The notes under the pieces: model-generated
What the model was told of the DNA's origin: nothing
Database searches by the model: none
The model's input: only the letters and a program-made list of their open reading frames with translations
Program-made: the position numbers and the translations under genes
Assembly: GCA_010909165.1 (NCBI GenBank)
Contig: MU008166.1
Coordinates: forward strand, 310,001-374,000
DNA: 64,000 nucleotides
Origin: Anthoceros angustus
Taxonomy: Eukaryota; Streptophyta; Anthocerotopsida; Anthocerotales; Anthocerotaceae
Reading direction: 5' to 3'
Shown here: one piece after another, positions 46,240-55,984 of the stretch
How the letters are laid out: the number at the start of each line of letters is the position of its first letter
How positions within the stretch are numbered: the stretch's first letter is position 1

Positions 46240-46435
46240 CCTTTGTGCGGGATCGGGATCATTTTGGTGGCCGGATACAACGGAAAGGCGTTGTGGCCAT
46301 TGACAAAGGCATACGATGCTCAATGTATATGTCACAACGAGTGAACGGGTTGGGCGGGCGACGAGTTCAAATAACAACAGATAAGTTTTCGGGCCACAGT
46401 TTTGGGCAAAGGAGATCTGCGGAGGCATTGGCGGA
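46240..46435 (+). pseudogene. Methyltransferase-like C-terminal fragment (D4)
   Basis: A short copy containing only the motif I region: TTTGTGCGGGATCGGGATCA at about 46,242, then a VVAIDK-coding stretch near 46,281. It is joined directly to the 3' block E2. It shows that duplication breakpoints fall within the gene-like unit. Confidence 0.6.
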
Positions 46436-47335
46436 AAATGCAAGTGTATAGCTTGCTTGGAAAGAAGGGTCGAATGAAGGACTCCAGACCCGGGGACCGG
46501 CGGTTGAAGACCAAGCATTGACAATATGGGATGAAAACGGCACACTACCACGCAGACAACAGGCTCCGGCGTTTTACTGCAGTTGAAGGCGATGACTTTG
46601 GTGACACGGAAAAGGCGGGATTTGGAAAATGTAGAAAGCGGTGCAGTTCAGCTCAATTTGGTTGAAGTAGATGACCCTTTGGGTAGCAGGACTTGTAGAT
46701 GAGGGGCTCTGTCCGGTTGACCGGTATAATTCCGTTTTGACCCTTCGTGGAAAATGCCCGACTTTGATTTGAATGCATATTACGTGTTTTGGACCCATAG
46801 TCGCACCCTTTCCCAGTAAGTCTCGGAAGGGTGCGGACGGCCGTACAAACAAAAGTGTGCATACATGGAAAAAACCTCGATATTACTTACATTGTTCTAA
46901 GTGGAACTGCCATTGACACATCTCTTTTAAAAACACGTGTTTTGCTTGATATGAGAAAGGGTGGCAACCTCCGCCCAAAGCGCAAAAGAGGCTTTCAAGA
47001 ATCACCGATATTGCGCGAGTCTTCATCACGTTTAATGTGTTTGAGCTTGATTTATGTGAGCTTGCTCTTATTGATTGCATAGAGGAGCAACAAGCTTGAC
47101 AAGTTCTTTGCTGGTCTTGACTTAGCCTCGATCTTGTAAACTTCACTTATTGCTTGCTGTATCTTTGTTGTGTGAGCTTGGTGTTTTCTGGATTCGAGAT
47201 AGACTCTTGCGGTAGCTCAATTGTGAGGATTCTTCACGGGAGGGAGGGAGGAGAGGGCCTCATGGGCATTCCGACATCTATCCGTGCCTTTGGCGGGGGC
47301 CACGGGCACATCAACACCTAGTGGTGTCTTGTCAT
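46436..47335. repeat. 3' block E2 of the array
   Basis: Second copy of E1 with its own indels. The forward ORF at 46831-47082 includes RKGGNLRPKRKRGFQESPIL but is not recognisable. The block ends near ACATCAACACCTAGTGGTGT. Confidence 0.75.
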
Positions 47336-47480
47336 GTCGTCATGTTTGCATGTAGTGTATGCTTGTCATGTCGTCGTCCTTTGTGCAGTCCGTCATGCAT
47401 GGCCGGGTGGTGATACGGTGACGTCTTGGAGTGTGGGCAGTTTCTTCGGTCGTCGTGTATTCACGCGGTGGAAGTGACAA

Positions 47481-47694
47481 CATTTGTTCATGCTGTCATC
47501 ATGTCACGTTGTGCACTGTAAGCATTTGTTCATGCTGTCATCGTATCACGTTGTGCACCTGTAGGCATCTGTTCATGCTGTCATCGTGTCACGTTGTGCA
47601 CCTGTAGGCATCTGTTCATGCTGTCATCATGTCACGTTGTGCACCTGTAGGCATCTGTTCATGCTGTCATCATCTCACGTTGTGCACCCGTGGG
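47481..47694. repeat. 43-base minisatellite, five copies
   Basis: Units start CATCTGTTCATGCTGTCATC and end GCACCTGTAGG. The first is 42 bases and the next four are 43 bases. Substitutions are few. Confidence 0.9.
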
Positions 47695-47758
47695 CAATTG
47701 TTCCAACATGTGCATAATTTAATGTGCATTCTTGTGAATGCAATCTGCACCTAGCATT

Positions 47759-47770
47759 GCTCTGATACCA
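47759..47770 (-). mobile_element. Possible Copia-type primer-binding site
   Basis: The reverse strand reads TGGTATCAGAGC, the sequence complementary to initiator-methionine tRNA that primes most plant Ty1/Copia elements. If genuine, an LTR would lie at higher coordinates (from 47,771) and an internal region at lower ones. I see neither reverse transcriptase nor a second LTR, so this would be a remnant. Confidence 0.45.
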
Positions 47771-48000
47771 TTACGAAATATGGAAATGGTGCAAACCAAT
47801 TGAGTATTTATCAATTACATTATTGTAGATATGCAAGAAAGCATTAGTAAATTGATTGTAGCAACTAGACTTATTCTAGTAGCCAAGAGACATGACCTTT
47901 GGCCTAGCGACGTAACCCTAATGAAAGGGTAAGCTAAATAAATTAAAGCTATATACACACATACACTAGATATAATAACTATAAGTAATAACTCAACACT
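47771..48000. other. AT-rich stretch, possible LTR remnant
   Basis: No gene is seen. The position next to the primer-binding-site-like sequence fits an LTR, but its ends could not be fixed. Confidence 0.3.
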
Positions 48001-48005
48001 CTATC

Positions 48006-48540
48006 TTCAATATGCACAGCCTTGCAAAGCCTGTACAGTGTGACAACATAGTCTAGTAAACTCAGCACCCAGAAACAGGGTGACAACATAGCAGATCTGG
48101 AAAACGCAGCCCCCGGAGCAATGTGAAAATAGAAACCTCGGGGCACGACAGCTTGCATTAATTCGTTGTCCTCCTCGCAGTACAGAGTGTTCATCCAATC
48201 GGGTTGTGCTCATCTCAAGACTGCAGAATGAACATGATCTATCAGGGCAACGAAACATATATCAGCAAAACGACAGCAGCGTTATAGCACCAGAATTTGG
48301 GTCACAAGTCTTCAGAGCCAAAAACATTTTAGAACGGTGCACTTGCAAAGCTGTATGGTGACAACACATTCTAGTAAACTCGGCACCCGTAAATGTGGTG
48401 ACAACATAGCAGATCGATAAACGCAGCCCAAACAATGTGAAAATAGCATCATCGGGCACGACTTGCATTAATTGCTCTCCGCACGCGACAGTGTTGATCG
48501 AATCGGGTTGTGCTCATCTCAAGACCATGATTGATCATGA
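48006..48540. repeat. About 215-base direct duplication with indels
   Basis: About 48,020-48,223 and about 48,343-48,526 share GGTGACAACATAGCAGATC, CAATGTGAAAATAG, GGGCACGAC and AATCGGGTTGTGCTCATCTC. The second copy lacks several 2-8 base pieces, the same indel style as the 32-47 kb array. Confidence 0.75.
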
Positions 48541-48591
48541 ACCACCGTAACTACATGCCTCGGTAAGAGTACTCACCTTCCTCGCTTGCTT

Positions 48592-49026
48592 TCATAGACA
48601 TAGGCGTGACTTGTTCTCGGCTTCGGTGGTTAGCCTATACAGCTGGACTTCTCCATCGTGCCCATGTGGTGCCATTGTGAACTTGCATGTCTGAACAATT
48701 TGAGCTGGCAAAATGCATTCCTCCAGATCCCAAGGCAAGCTATACACAGACTCGGGCAAATGCTTTTCCAACATATAGTATTGTCCGACAACCACCTCCT
48801 CCCCAGCCTGGAATTCTCTTTTACTCCAAGGGCAATACCGAGACTCCAGTAACGTGTGCTTGGCCTTAGTGCAAGTCAACAGGTAAAAATCCAGCCCTTC
48901 ATCTGCAGGGTCTGCCAAGACAAGGAAGTTATCTCCAACTTCCAAGATATCTGCCATCTCTGAGACATCATCAACATCATCATCCTCAGCTGCTTCAATT
49001 GTTGGAAGTGCACGATCAGCAATCAT
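48592..49026 (-). CDS. C-terminal ORF of a mobile-element-like gene (144 residues)
   Basis: I do not recognise a named domain. The protein starts acidic (EAAEDDDVDDVSEMADILEV) and continues FYLLTCTKAKHTLLES, EEVVVGQYYMLEKHLPES and AQIVQTCKFTMAPHGHDGEV. The form, a G-x-FY-L-x-C-xKAKH phrase followed by V-x-GxYY, resembles BAH-like C-terminal modules seen in repeat-derived multicopy proteins. It lies on the same strand as, and downstream of, the ORFs at 49030-49851 and 50043-50483, so the three may be exons or broken parts of one element. A pseudogene is as likely as an active gene. Confidence 0.35.
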   Translation of the reverse strand: MIADRALPTIEAAEDDDVDDVSEMADILEVGDNFLVLADPADEGLDFYLLTCTKAKHTLLESRYCPWSKREFQAGEEVVVGQYYMLEKHLPESVYSLPWDLEECILPAQIVQTCKFTMAPHGHDGEVQLYRLTTEAENKSRLCL

Positions 49027-49029
49027 CGG

Positions 49030-49851
49030 TCACGAGGACTTGCTGGTCAACCGCTTGTCGTGTTTGTCCGGGGCCGCCAGGCCCATGAGGTGTGATTCGA
49101 CCGACCTCCAAAAGCCGATGAGGCACCATTTCACACCGAATGGTTGCTCTCCATACACTGCGAAACATGCAAGGCTCCGCATTCGCAATTGCGTGGGGTC
49201 ATGCATGTCACAACCATACAGTGCATTTGCTTGGATCCGTATGGGGTCACAACCAAATTTGTTTGGTTTACCTCTGTCTTTCCAATGAGCCAAAACTTGA
49301 ATCGCATGATCAGCACTTGCATAAGAGCTGGCCGCACGCAGAGATGTTTTCGCAGTACTCCACCACATCTGCAGCATTTTCCATCCCGCCAGAGGGACGA
49401 CTCTGCGGCTCGCAGAGCACGCTTCAAGATGGCACTGCACCATCGTGCTCCCCTTCCGTGCCCACTTCCAAAATAAGACCAAAGCATGTTGCACCCACCG
49501 TGATGCTAGGATACCGAGCAATGAAGTAGCTAGGTCGACACGCTTTGAATTGGCTAGCGCCCCATCCGACCAAAGACCAGTGTTCTCGAGGTTGAGGGAA
49601 TCCGCATCCTGCATCCATCGCCACGCTTTAGCAGTGTTGCACAAATAGAGTGTCATGGACCATGTCATCGCTAATATAAAAGTGATAGTACTTCTCAATT
49701 GATACGCCAGGGTCCTCTGCATCAACAAGGCCATTGCGCTGTAAAAACCAACACCAAAATAGTAACTGGTCGCTCGCCAAGGCATGGATTGAATCTCATT
49801 CGGACCCCAAATGCATAGTTCGAGCAAAATCGAGCATCGAAACCACAACAT
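49030..49851 (-). CDS. Unknown 273-residue ORF in the same mobile-element-like locus
   Basis: This frame is open for 822 bases but has no domain I recognise. It is rich in Trp, Leu and Ser (MPWRATSYYFGVGFYSAM, KVKWCLIG-like segments). It could equally be an antisense or shifted reading of a decayed coding region, because short ORFs of 110-130 codons overlap it on the other strand. It adjoins the 48592-49026 ORF with only three bases between stop and start. I keep it as a candidate of uncertain status. Confidence 0.25.
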   Translation of the reverse strand: MLWFRCSILLELCIWGPNEIQSMPWRATSYYFGVGFYSAMALLMQRTLAYQLRSTITFILAMTWSMTLYLCNTAKAWRWMQDADSLNLENTGLWSDGALANSKRVDLATSLLGILASRWVQHALVLFWKWARKGSTMVQCHLEACSASRRVVPLAGWKMLQMWWSTAKTSLRAASSYASADHAIQVLAHWKDRGKPNKFGCDPIRIQANALYGCDMHDPTQLRMRSLACFAVYGEQPFGVKWCLIGFWRSVESHLMGLAAPDKHDKRLTSKSS

Positions 49852-50042
49852 CCTGTGGGAACCATTCGAGACAATGTCGAACTCTATCCCGCCACACTGG
49901 ATGTAATCATGAAATGTAAACTCCTTCAGCCTTACCTTGGATACTCCACAAACACGGAAGGATGTGTTTCCCTAAACACTAGTTTGATCCTTTTCTTGTC
50001 GTTGCCATCGATCCTTTCCGACTACCGATATTGAAAAGCCAC

Positions 50043-50483
50043 TTAAGAACAGATTTCGAATATCCAAACATGTCTCGAAGGCGGAAGGAAGTGTGTTGAC
50101 ACCACACTGTCACATGTTCCTAGCAAGCATGCGGGGAATGCCAGCATCCTCACCCTTTGCACAAAGAACACGCTCACATAGTGTCCTGACTGAAGCCAAA
50201 CAAGTGGAGGCAGCGTTACAATGAAGCTCTTCTGAGCCAAAAGGATGAGCACACACCAGACAGGAACAATGACACTGGCCACGGGGGTGAACCCTGGAGA
50301 CTGTGCCCGGAGGTTATTGAAGGCATCTTTAAGGAACGCCATTTCCACATGGTACCGACAGCAGCAGAGATTGCGCTCTTGCAAGCTCTTAACAAAGAAC
50401 GGCTTCAACTTCTCGAATGACCGTTGCCCAACTTGTATTTCCGGGTGTTCTTGACAGAAGCGAAGGTAGAACTCCGTCTGCAC
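50043..50483 (-). pseudogene. Mobile-element protein fragment with CCCRYH motif
   Basis: The opening MQTEFYLRFCQEHPEIQVGQ, then RSFEKLKPFFVKSLQERNLC and CCRYHVEM, is a phrase I recall from repetitive, transposon-like proteins of mosses, algae, oomycetes and invertebrates. These have a 'YxxFxxxHPxxxVGxxxFxxLKPxFVKxLxxRNTCCCxYHxEM' block, often followed by a DUF7869-type region. Upstream on the same strand (about 50,900-51,300) further pieces with KAIQVGDHLRAR-like and LSISP-like readings occur in broken frames. The Cys/His cluster could bind zinc. The C-terminal half loses the pattern, so the gene is decayed. It resembles the 29.9-34.1 kb element in type but shares no obvious DNA with it. Confidence 0.5.
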
Positions 50484-51464
50484 ATGTCACAGAAGAACAC
50501 ACCAATCAGCCTAAGAAACCCTGCTGGTAAAAGCAACACCAAACCCACAATGGAGGCCACATGGAGTCGCAGATCATATGTGAGCATAGGACATTGGGGT
50601 CAAACATGCAAGCTTGGGTCCCAGCTGACGTAACCAGCACAAACATGTAACACACTCAGTTCCAGCTGTCTCTGTTTGGCAGCATAGCAGGGTCACCACT
50701 TAGTTGCCCAATAGGAAGACACCCTACGGTTGTATGAGGAAGGGAAACACAAGCAGGTTAGAAGGACCCAAGACACGTCCTTCAGATCAGCAACAACCTA
50801 GACACAAATCTCGAAACCTAGCAAGCCAAACTTCCACATTACGTCCTTGAGAAGAACAACCTACAATCAACACTTCAAACTCGCAAGTCGATAATTCCAC
50901 ACATACCGTGATATGTCCAAAGTGCGTGATATGTTTGATGAACGCGTGCTATTCGCAACCGCTTGGTATCTTTTGTGTTGGATGAAGGACGGAAGCCGAT
51001 TCCCAAAAGTGGACGATGGTGGCCTTAACATGTGGCGAAAGGATGTCGATCTTGATCTCCTTCCATCACCCAACCAGATCTCGCCACTGCAGGCATGCCC
51101 TCCCCGCCTTGTGCTTAGGGCTCGATGGATCCGCCTCCGACTCCAATGTGGTGGGAAAGCATAGCAACAAGGTGATTGTCTTGGAGATCTTGAGATAAAA
51201 TGACGTTGAGCAGGTGTTCCTTGCTCGCAAATGGTCTCCAACTTGAATCGCCTTCAAGTTTGTGCAAGCCTCACGCACATTCTTCAACAACAATGCTCCT
51301 AGTTGGATCTCTTTTGCATCCTTTGTAGCCCCGGCCTATACAACTTGAGAAGTGGTAGGTGACTAAACACCTCCAAGATGTCTCTACGACTTTCTGCCGT
51401 ATGCGTAAGGCATAAAAGCGATTGGCTAGTGTACGAGCCACTTCTTGTTCGCACCGAGCATTCC

Positions 51465-51935
51465 CTAATACGAATTGGTGCAAGAGCCGCCGCTCTCTAT
51501 GCTTCTCGCACACGGCTGTTGATGTTTTGACGCCTCTCCTTCAACTCTCCCGGAAGGAGCATCCTCCCCTACTCTCCTTGGCGCTGGAGGACGTGACTGC
51601 TTAACATCCGCCTCTGTCCACCTCCGTGATGTATCCTCGCCTTCTTCTTCCCACACCACGGACACCGACTTCACGTGAAGCACCTTGGTGTAGTGCTTCA
51701 CTTTGCCGTTCAGCGACGTTTGCTCGCCCATCGACTCCGTTGTTGGGAAGGTGACCGAGCCATAGCACGTCCCAAAACAGCCAAGGGTTTGAGGCACCAC
51801 CTCCAACGCCACGGCACTATCCACCGTATTTGCAAGACACCGCCTCGAGACTATCCACCAACCCGGTAGCGGACCTACTTGCAACTTGTAGCGCCGTCTC
51901 AACTCGATCCGCTCCTTCCACCACGCCCTCCACAT
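51465..51935 (-). pseudogene. N-terminal piece of the same mobile-element-like locus
   Basis: A 156-codon reverse ORF reads KERIELRRRYKLQVGPLPGW, GCFGTCYGSVTFPTTESMGE, KVKHYTKVLHVKSVSVVWEE and TSRRWTEADVKQSRPPAP. It lies upstream of, and on the same strand as, the CCCRYH fragment. I cannot name a domain. The run to a proline-rich, Arg-rich end looks like a linker. It is considered part of one decayed gene of about 3.3 kb. Confidence 0.35.
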
Positions 51936-51942
51936 GTAGCCA

Positions 51943-52033
51943 CGGAGCTTGTCACGATTACCTAGCCTACGAGTTCAAGTTTGAGCTCCGGAGCTTGTCA
52001 CGATTACCTAGCCTACGAGTTCAAGTTGAGCTC
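51943..52033. repeat. 45-base tandem duplication
   Basis: CGGAGCTTGTCACGATTACC starts at 51943 and again at 51989. The copies differ by one T. Confidence 0.9.
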
Positions 52034-52039
52034 TACAAG

Positions 52040-53367
52040 ATTTAGGTCATTTGCGACAAAAGCGGTATGCACGATTCACCTACCGCACTGTAAATGATAT
52101 TCTATGTTGATTATTAAACTCGGAGCATTTCAAGGCACATGGGCCTGCTCGGGCCACGAGTTCGTGAAATGAAGCGGCAAAAGGCCAGCTATGTGGGGAC
52201 ATTGTCCTTAAACAAGTTGAATTTTTAAAGCATATTTTAATATACCATTCTTTATTAAATTTTAATCCTAGATAAAAATAGACATGACTATAACATGTAA
52301 AAAAATCAGACAAGTTGGAAAAGAAATGAATTTTTCATAATTGTAAACATTGCGTGAGGACAAATTAAGAGCGTTTCAACCGTTTCTAACTAAAGTGAGC
52401 ACCCAACCATGCTTATACCCTTTTGCACGTTCGTGGTCCGATTCCCGCCTCGTCGTCGGGGCGGTTTCTATCCGAGACCTCAACGCGATCGTTTTCACTC
52501 CCTAATTACTCTTAAGCGTCCACCGAACAGGCCCGGCGTGGCCAAACGTTTAAGGACTTGTTCATGTCCGTTTCCTACCAGTCCGTCCTATGTCTCTTAT
52601 AGTCCGTCTCTCCTACCACGCTCACTACGCACATTACCAAAAAATAAAGGAGCCTAAACTTTTGCCTTTCATAACCTCATATCAGCTGAGCGTTAAGGAT
52701 GAAAAAGGAAAAGAATCAAACTTTTAAATCATATTTTAAATTTCTAAATAAGATCTCACCGACATTCAATCATTATTTTATTTGATCTATGAGGAGCCAA
52801 AGGTATTTCCAGCTCTGATGTGGCGATCGCAAGCAGCCTGGAATTCAAATGATTTCCTTAGATAGCCATAGCCCAAGTTGGTTGAGATATTTTGTGATAA
52901 GATGGATTTGTGTGGGGGGGAGCTAGCTAGTGAGCTCTATCTCTTTATAAGACGTTGTGAATTCGTGATGAAGGAAAATGTAAATTTTGCATATTTTCCA
53001 TCATCCTAGATATTTTTCACGGATTGTAATTGATAGCCTAATTTGGCTTGCCCTTCTTTCCTTGCACATCAAAGGACCCTGTCATAACGTGTTGATCATA
53101 AACCTGGAACACGAAGTAGTTCATAGCTTAAATGTCTGTAGGCCATAGGGCTTCGTTGGCAACTAACAACTTATCTATGTAAACCCTTAGCTTAACGATG
53201 AGGAGCTTCAGAGCAATTCGTGAAAGTAGTGCTTGAGGAGCTTCAGAGGAATTCGATAGAATAGGGCGGAGCAAAGTGCGGAGAAAATCAATGTAGTAGG
53301 GCCAACACCTATAGTTTTTTGGACCTATACTTTTATTAAACATGAAAGAGAAATTCGTACCTAGGCA
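52040..53367. other. Spacer without a recognisable gene
   Basis: Mostly AT-rich. A GC-richer piece at 52,400-52,620 with a short forward ORF (PFCTFVVRFPPRRRGG) may be a retroelement scrap. Nothing else is seen. Confidence 0.45.
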
Positions 53368-53579
53368 GATATTATCGAAAACCTAACTAGGAACACAATA
53401 ATCCAAAACCTTACTAGGAACACAATAATCCAAAACCTTACTAGGAACACAATAATCCAAAACCTTACTAGGAACACAATAATCCAAAACCTTACTAGGA
53501 ACACAATAATCCAAAACCTTACTAGGAACACAATAATCCAAAACCTTACTACGAATACACTAATCGAGAGCCTTACTAG
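53368..53579. repeat. 27-base tandem repeat, about eight copies
   Basis: Units start GAACACAATAATCCAAAACC and end TTACTAG. Five units from 53391 are exact. Flanking units are degenerate, and related phrases (ACCTTACTAGGAAGATACTA) spread to about 53,890. Confidence 0.9.
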
Positions 53580-53958
53580 GAACATACTACTAGGAAGATA
53601 TTAATTGAGAACCTTACATGACTAAGAAAATAATAGTCCTCTTTCTTGAAACATACTAATATAGAACCTTACTAGGAAGATACTAATTCAAAACGTGACT
53701 AAGAAGACACTGATCGAGAAGCCTACTAGAAAGATACTAATTGAGAATCTTACTTAACTAAGAAAACACTGATCCTCTTTGTAAAAACAAAATAATCGAG
53801 AACCTTACTAGGAAGATACTAATGGCGAACCTTACTTGACTAAGAAGACACCAATCAGAACCTTATAAAAAAGATACTAATATAAGATCTTTTCTAGTAT
53901 ATAATAAGTCCTAAGGCTTCATGTGTTCATGTACACAATTTTGGGTTCTTTTGTGCAT

Positions 53959-53969
53959 CTATATAAAAG
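53959..53969 (+). promoter_or_regulatory. TATA box upstream of the 54154 gene
   Basis: CTATATAAAAG lies about 185 bases upstream of the first good ATG at 54154. That fits a core promoter with a 5' UTR of about 150 bases. Confidence 0.55.
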
Positions 53970-54153
53970 AAGTTCTTGTAGATCAATTTCTAAGAACAAA
54001 AAGACACCAATAGATATCTAGTAATATTATCAACAACGAGAACGGTTAATTCAAGGTATGAGGCGACTTGATGATAGGTTGATGATGGGGCAATAGGATT
54101 CCATGTCAACTTAAAGCATATTATCTCCTGAAAATAATCTTAGCAATAAGAAC

Positions 54154-55984
54154 ATGATCATGACGCAACTTGCTACAGGCCCAACCCAAAATACACCAAC
54201 AATGAATGAAAATGGCAACATCCCAGAAGGTTTGACTATCAATATGTTGAGGGAACTAGGTATCGATATACCACCTTATAGGGTGTCCAAATCAAATAAT
54301 ATTAATAACACAAAGATAAAGTTGACATCAAATAATATTATGAATAGTAATGGGGGCGATAATATTTATAAGAATCATCCACTAACATCTAGAAATATCA
54401 TGAATACTGAGGAAAGATCAATTTTAGGAATGAGCCGACCCGGTGAGATGACAACTCTAAATCCAATGATGCGACAATATGATACCGGTGATAATATTAT
54501 TGACACTGATTGGGGTGCAATGATGAAGCAACCTCATAAGTTGGCAAGTCAGAAGGAAACAACATTAAATCCAATGATGGGCCAACCTGGTGTAATGCTA
54601 ACTCAAAGGATGTCAACATTCAATAATAATGATGGCAATACTATGGGCGAAGGAATGGTTACCGAAGAAAGGGTAATTCCAAGAACGGGCCCACCGTGTA
54701 AGATGACAACTTCGAGTCCAATCATGGGGCAATATGATACCATGTCAACTCCGATTCCAATCATGGAGCAATATGATACCATGTCAACTCCGAGTCTAAT
54801 CATGGGGCAATATGATACCATGTCAACTCCGATTCCAATCATGGGGCAATATGATACCATGTCAACTCGATTCCAATCATGGGGCAATATGATACCATGT
54901 CAACTCCGATTCAATCATGGAGCAATATGATACCATGTCAACTCCGAGTCTAATCATGGGGCAATATGATACCATGTCAACTCCGATTCCAATCATGGGG
55001 CAATATGATACCATGTCAACTCCGATTCCAATCATGGGGCAATATGATACCATGTCAGCTCCAAGCATATTATTGTCTGAAAATAATCTTAGCAATAAGA
55101 ACACAATCATGGCGCAACTTGCTACAGGCCTAACTCCTAACATGCCAACAATGAATAAAAATCCCAACATCCAAGAAGGGTCGACTGTCAATATGTTGAG
55201 GGAACTAGATGTTGCTATACCACCTCATAGGGTGTCGAAATCAAATAATATTAATAACACAAAGATAAAATTGACATCAAATAATATATTGAACACTCAT
55301 CTACCAACATCTAATAATATTATCAATACTGAGAAAAGGTCAACTTTAGAGATGGGCCAACCCGGTGAGATGCCAACTCCGAGTCCAATGATGGGACAAT
55401 ATGATACTAGTGATAATATTATTAATACTGATCAGGGTACAATGACAAGGCAACTAAATACCATGTCAACTAAGAGCAGAACAGTACTTTACGATGATCC
55501 AAACAACCAGGCTTGCGATTATGATGAGCCTCGAGCTTGTTCTCTTCCTATAAACAATTCGAAGGACGAGTCTCTTGGAAGTTGTCTCGTTGGAGAGAAT
55601 TCGAATGAATTTCAAAAAAAAAGCGAAGATCTGAAAGATAAGTTCTATACTGTTGGAGAACTTTCACCTAGCCAATTAAAACATTACGATATGAAATATC
55701 TTGGCCGTATTGAAGAAATTGATAATTGCCTTGATAATAATCAACAAGAAATTTTAAATAGCCAACAAGAGATTTCAGAGAAACATCTTGATAATCAACG
55801 AGAAATTTTAAATGGTCAACAAGAGACTATCGAGAAAACTCTTGATAAACCTTTATCTAAAATTAGGCCGAAAGGGAAAAGAATACCGAAAGATCTAAAA
55901 ACATCATCTTTAGAAGAGAACAGGAAGAAAAGGAGAAAAATTGCTGACGAACATGGCTCATTGTTCGCACCATCGAAAAGATGA
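54154..55984 (+). pseudogene. Unknown Asn/Met/Thr-rich gene with 13-residue tandem repeats and coiled-coil C-terminus, frameshifted
   Basis: I do not recognise the family. Two long frames, 54154-54930 and 54917-55984, are parts of one gene. The N-terminal block (QLATGPTQNTPTMNENGNIP, INMLRELGIDIPPYRVSKSN) is repeated downstream (QLATGLTPNMPTMNKNPNIQ, VNMLRELDVAIPPHRVSKSN). Between them lies a run of MGQYDTMSTPIPI units encoded by a 39-base minisatellite. The last 115 residues are charged: FYTVGELSPSQLKHYDMKYL, Gln/Glu-rich helices around QQEILNSQQEISEKHLDNQR, then the basic KIRPKGKRIPKDLK and RKKRRKI, a likely nuclear signal or nucleic-acid-binding tail. Units four and five of the minisatellite each lack one base, shifting the frame. 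Apart from that the gene is open, so the loss may be recent, allelic or a sequencing artefact. Confidence 0.5.
54721..55054. repeat. 39-base coding minisatellite, eight-plus units
   Basis: Unit boundaries at ATCATGGGGCAATATGATAC fall at 54721, 54760, 54799, 54838, 54876, 54914, 54953, 54992 and 55031. All complete units are 39 bases except the two from 54838 and 54876, which are 38. Each 39-base unit encodes 13 residues. Confidence 0.95.

Noticed and set aside
53361-53585. Reverse ORF of repeating VRFWIIVFL units
   Set aside because: The nine-residue periodicity is just the 27-base tandem repeat translated.
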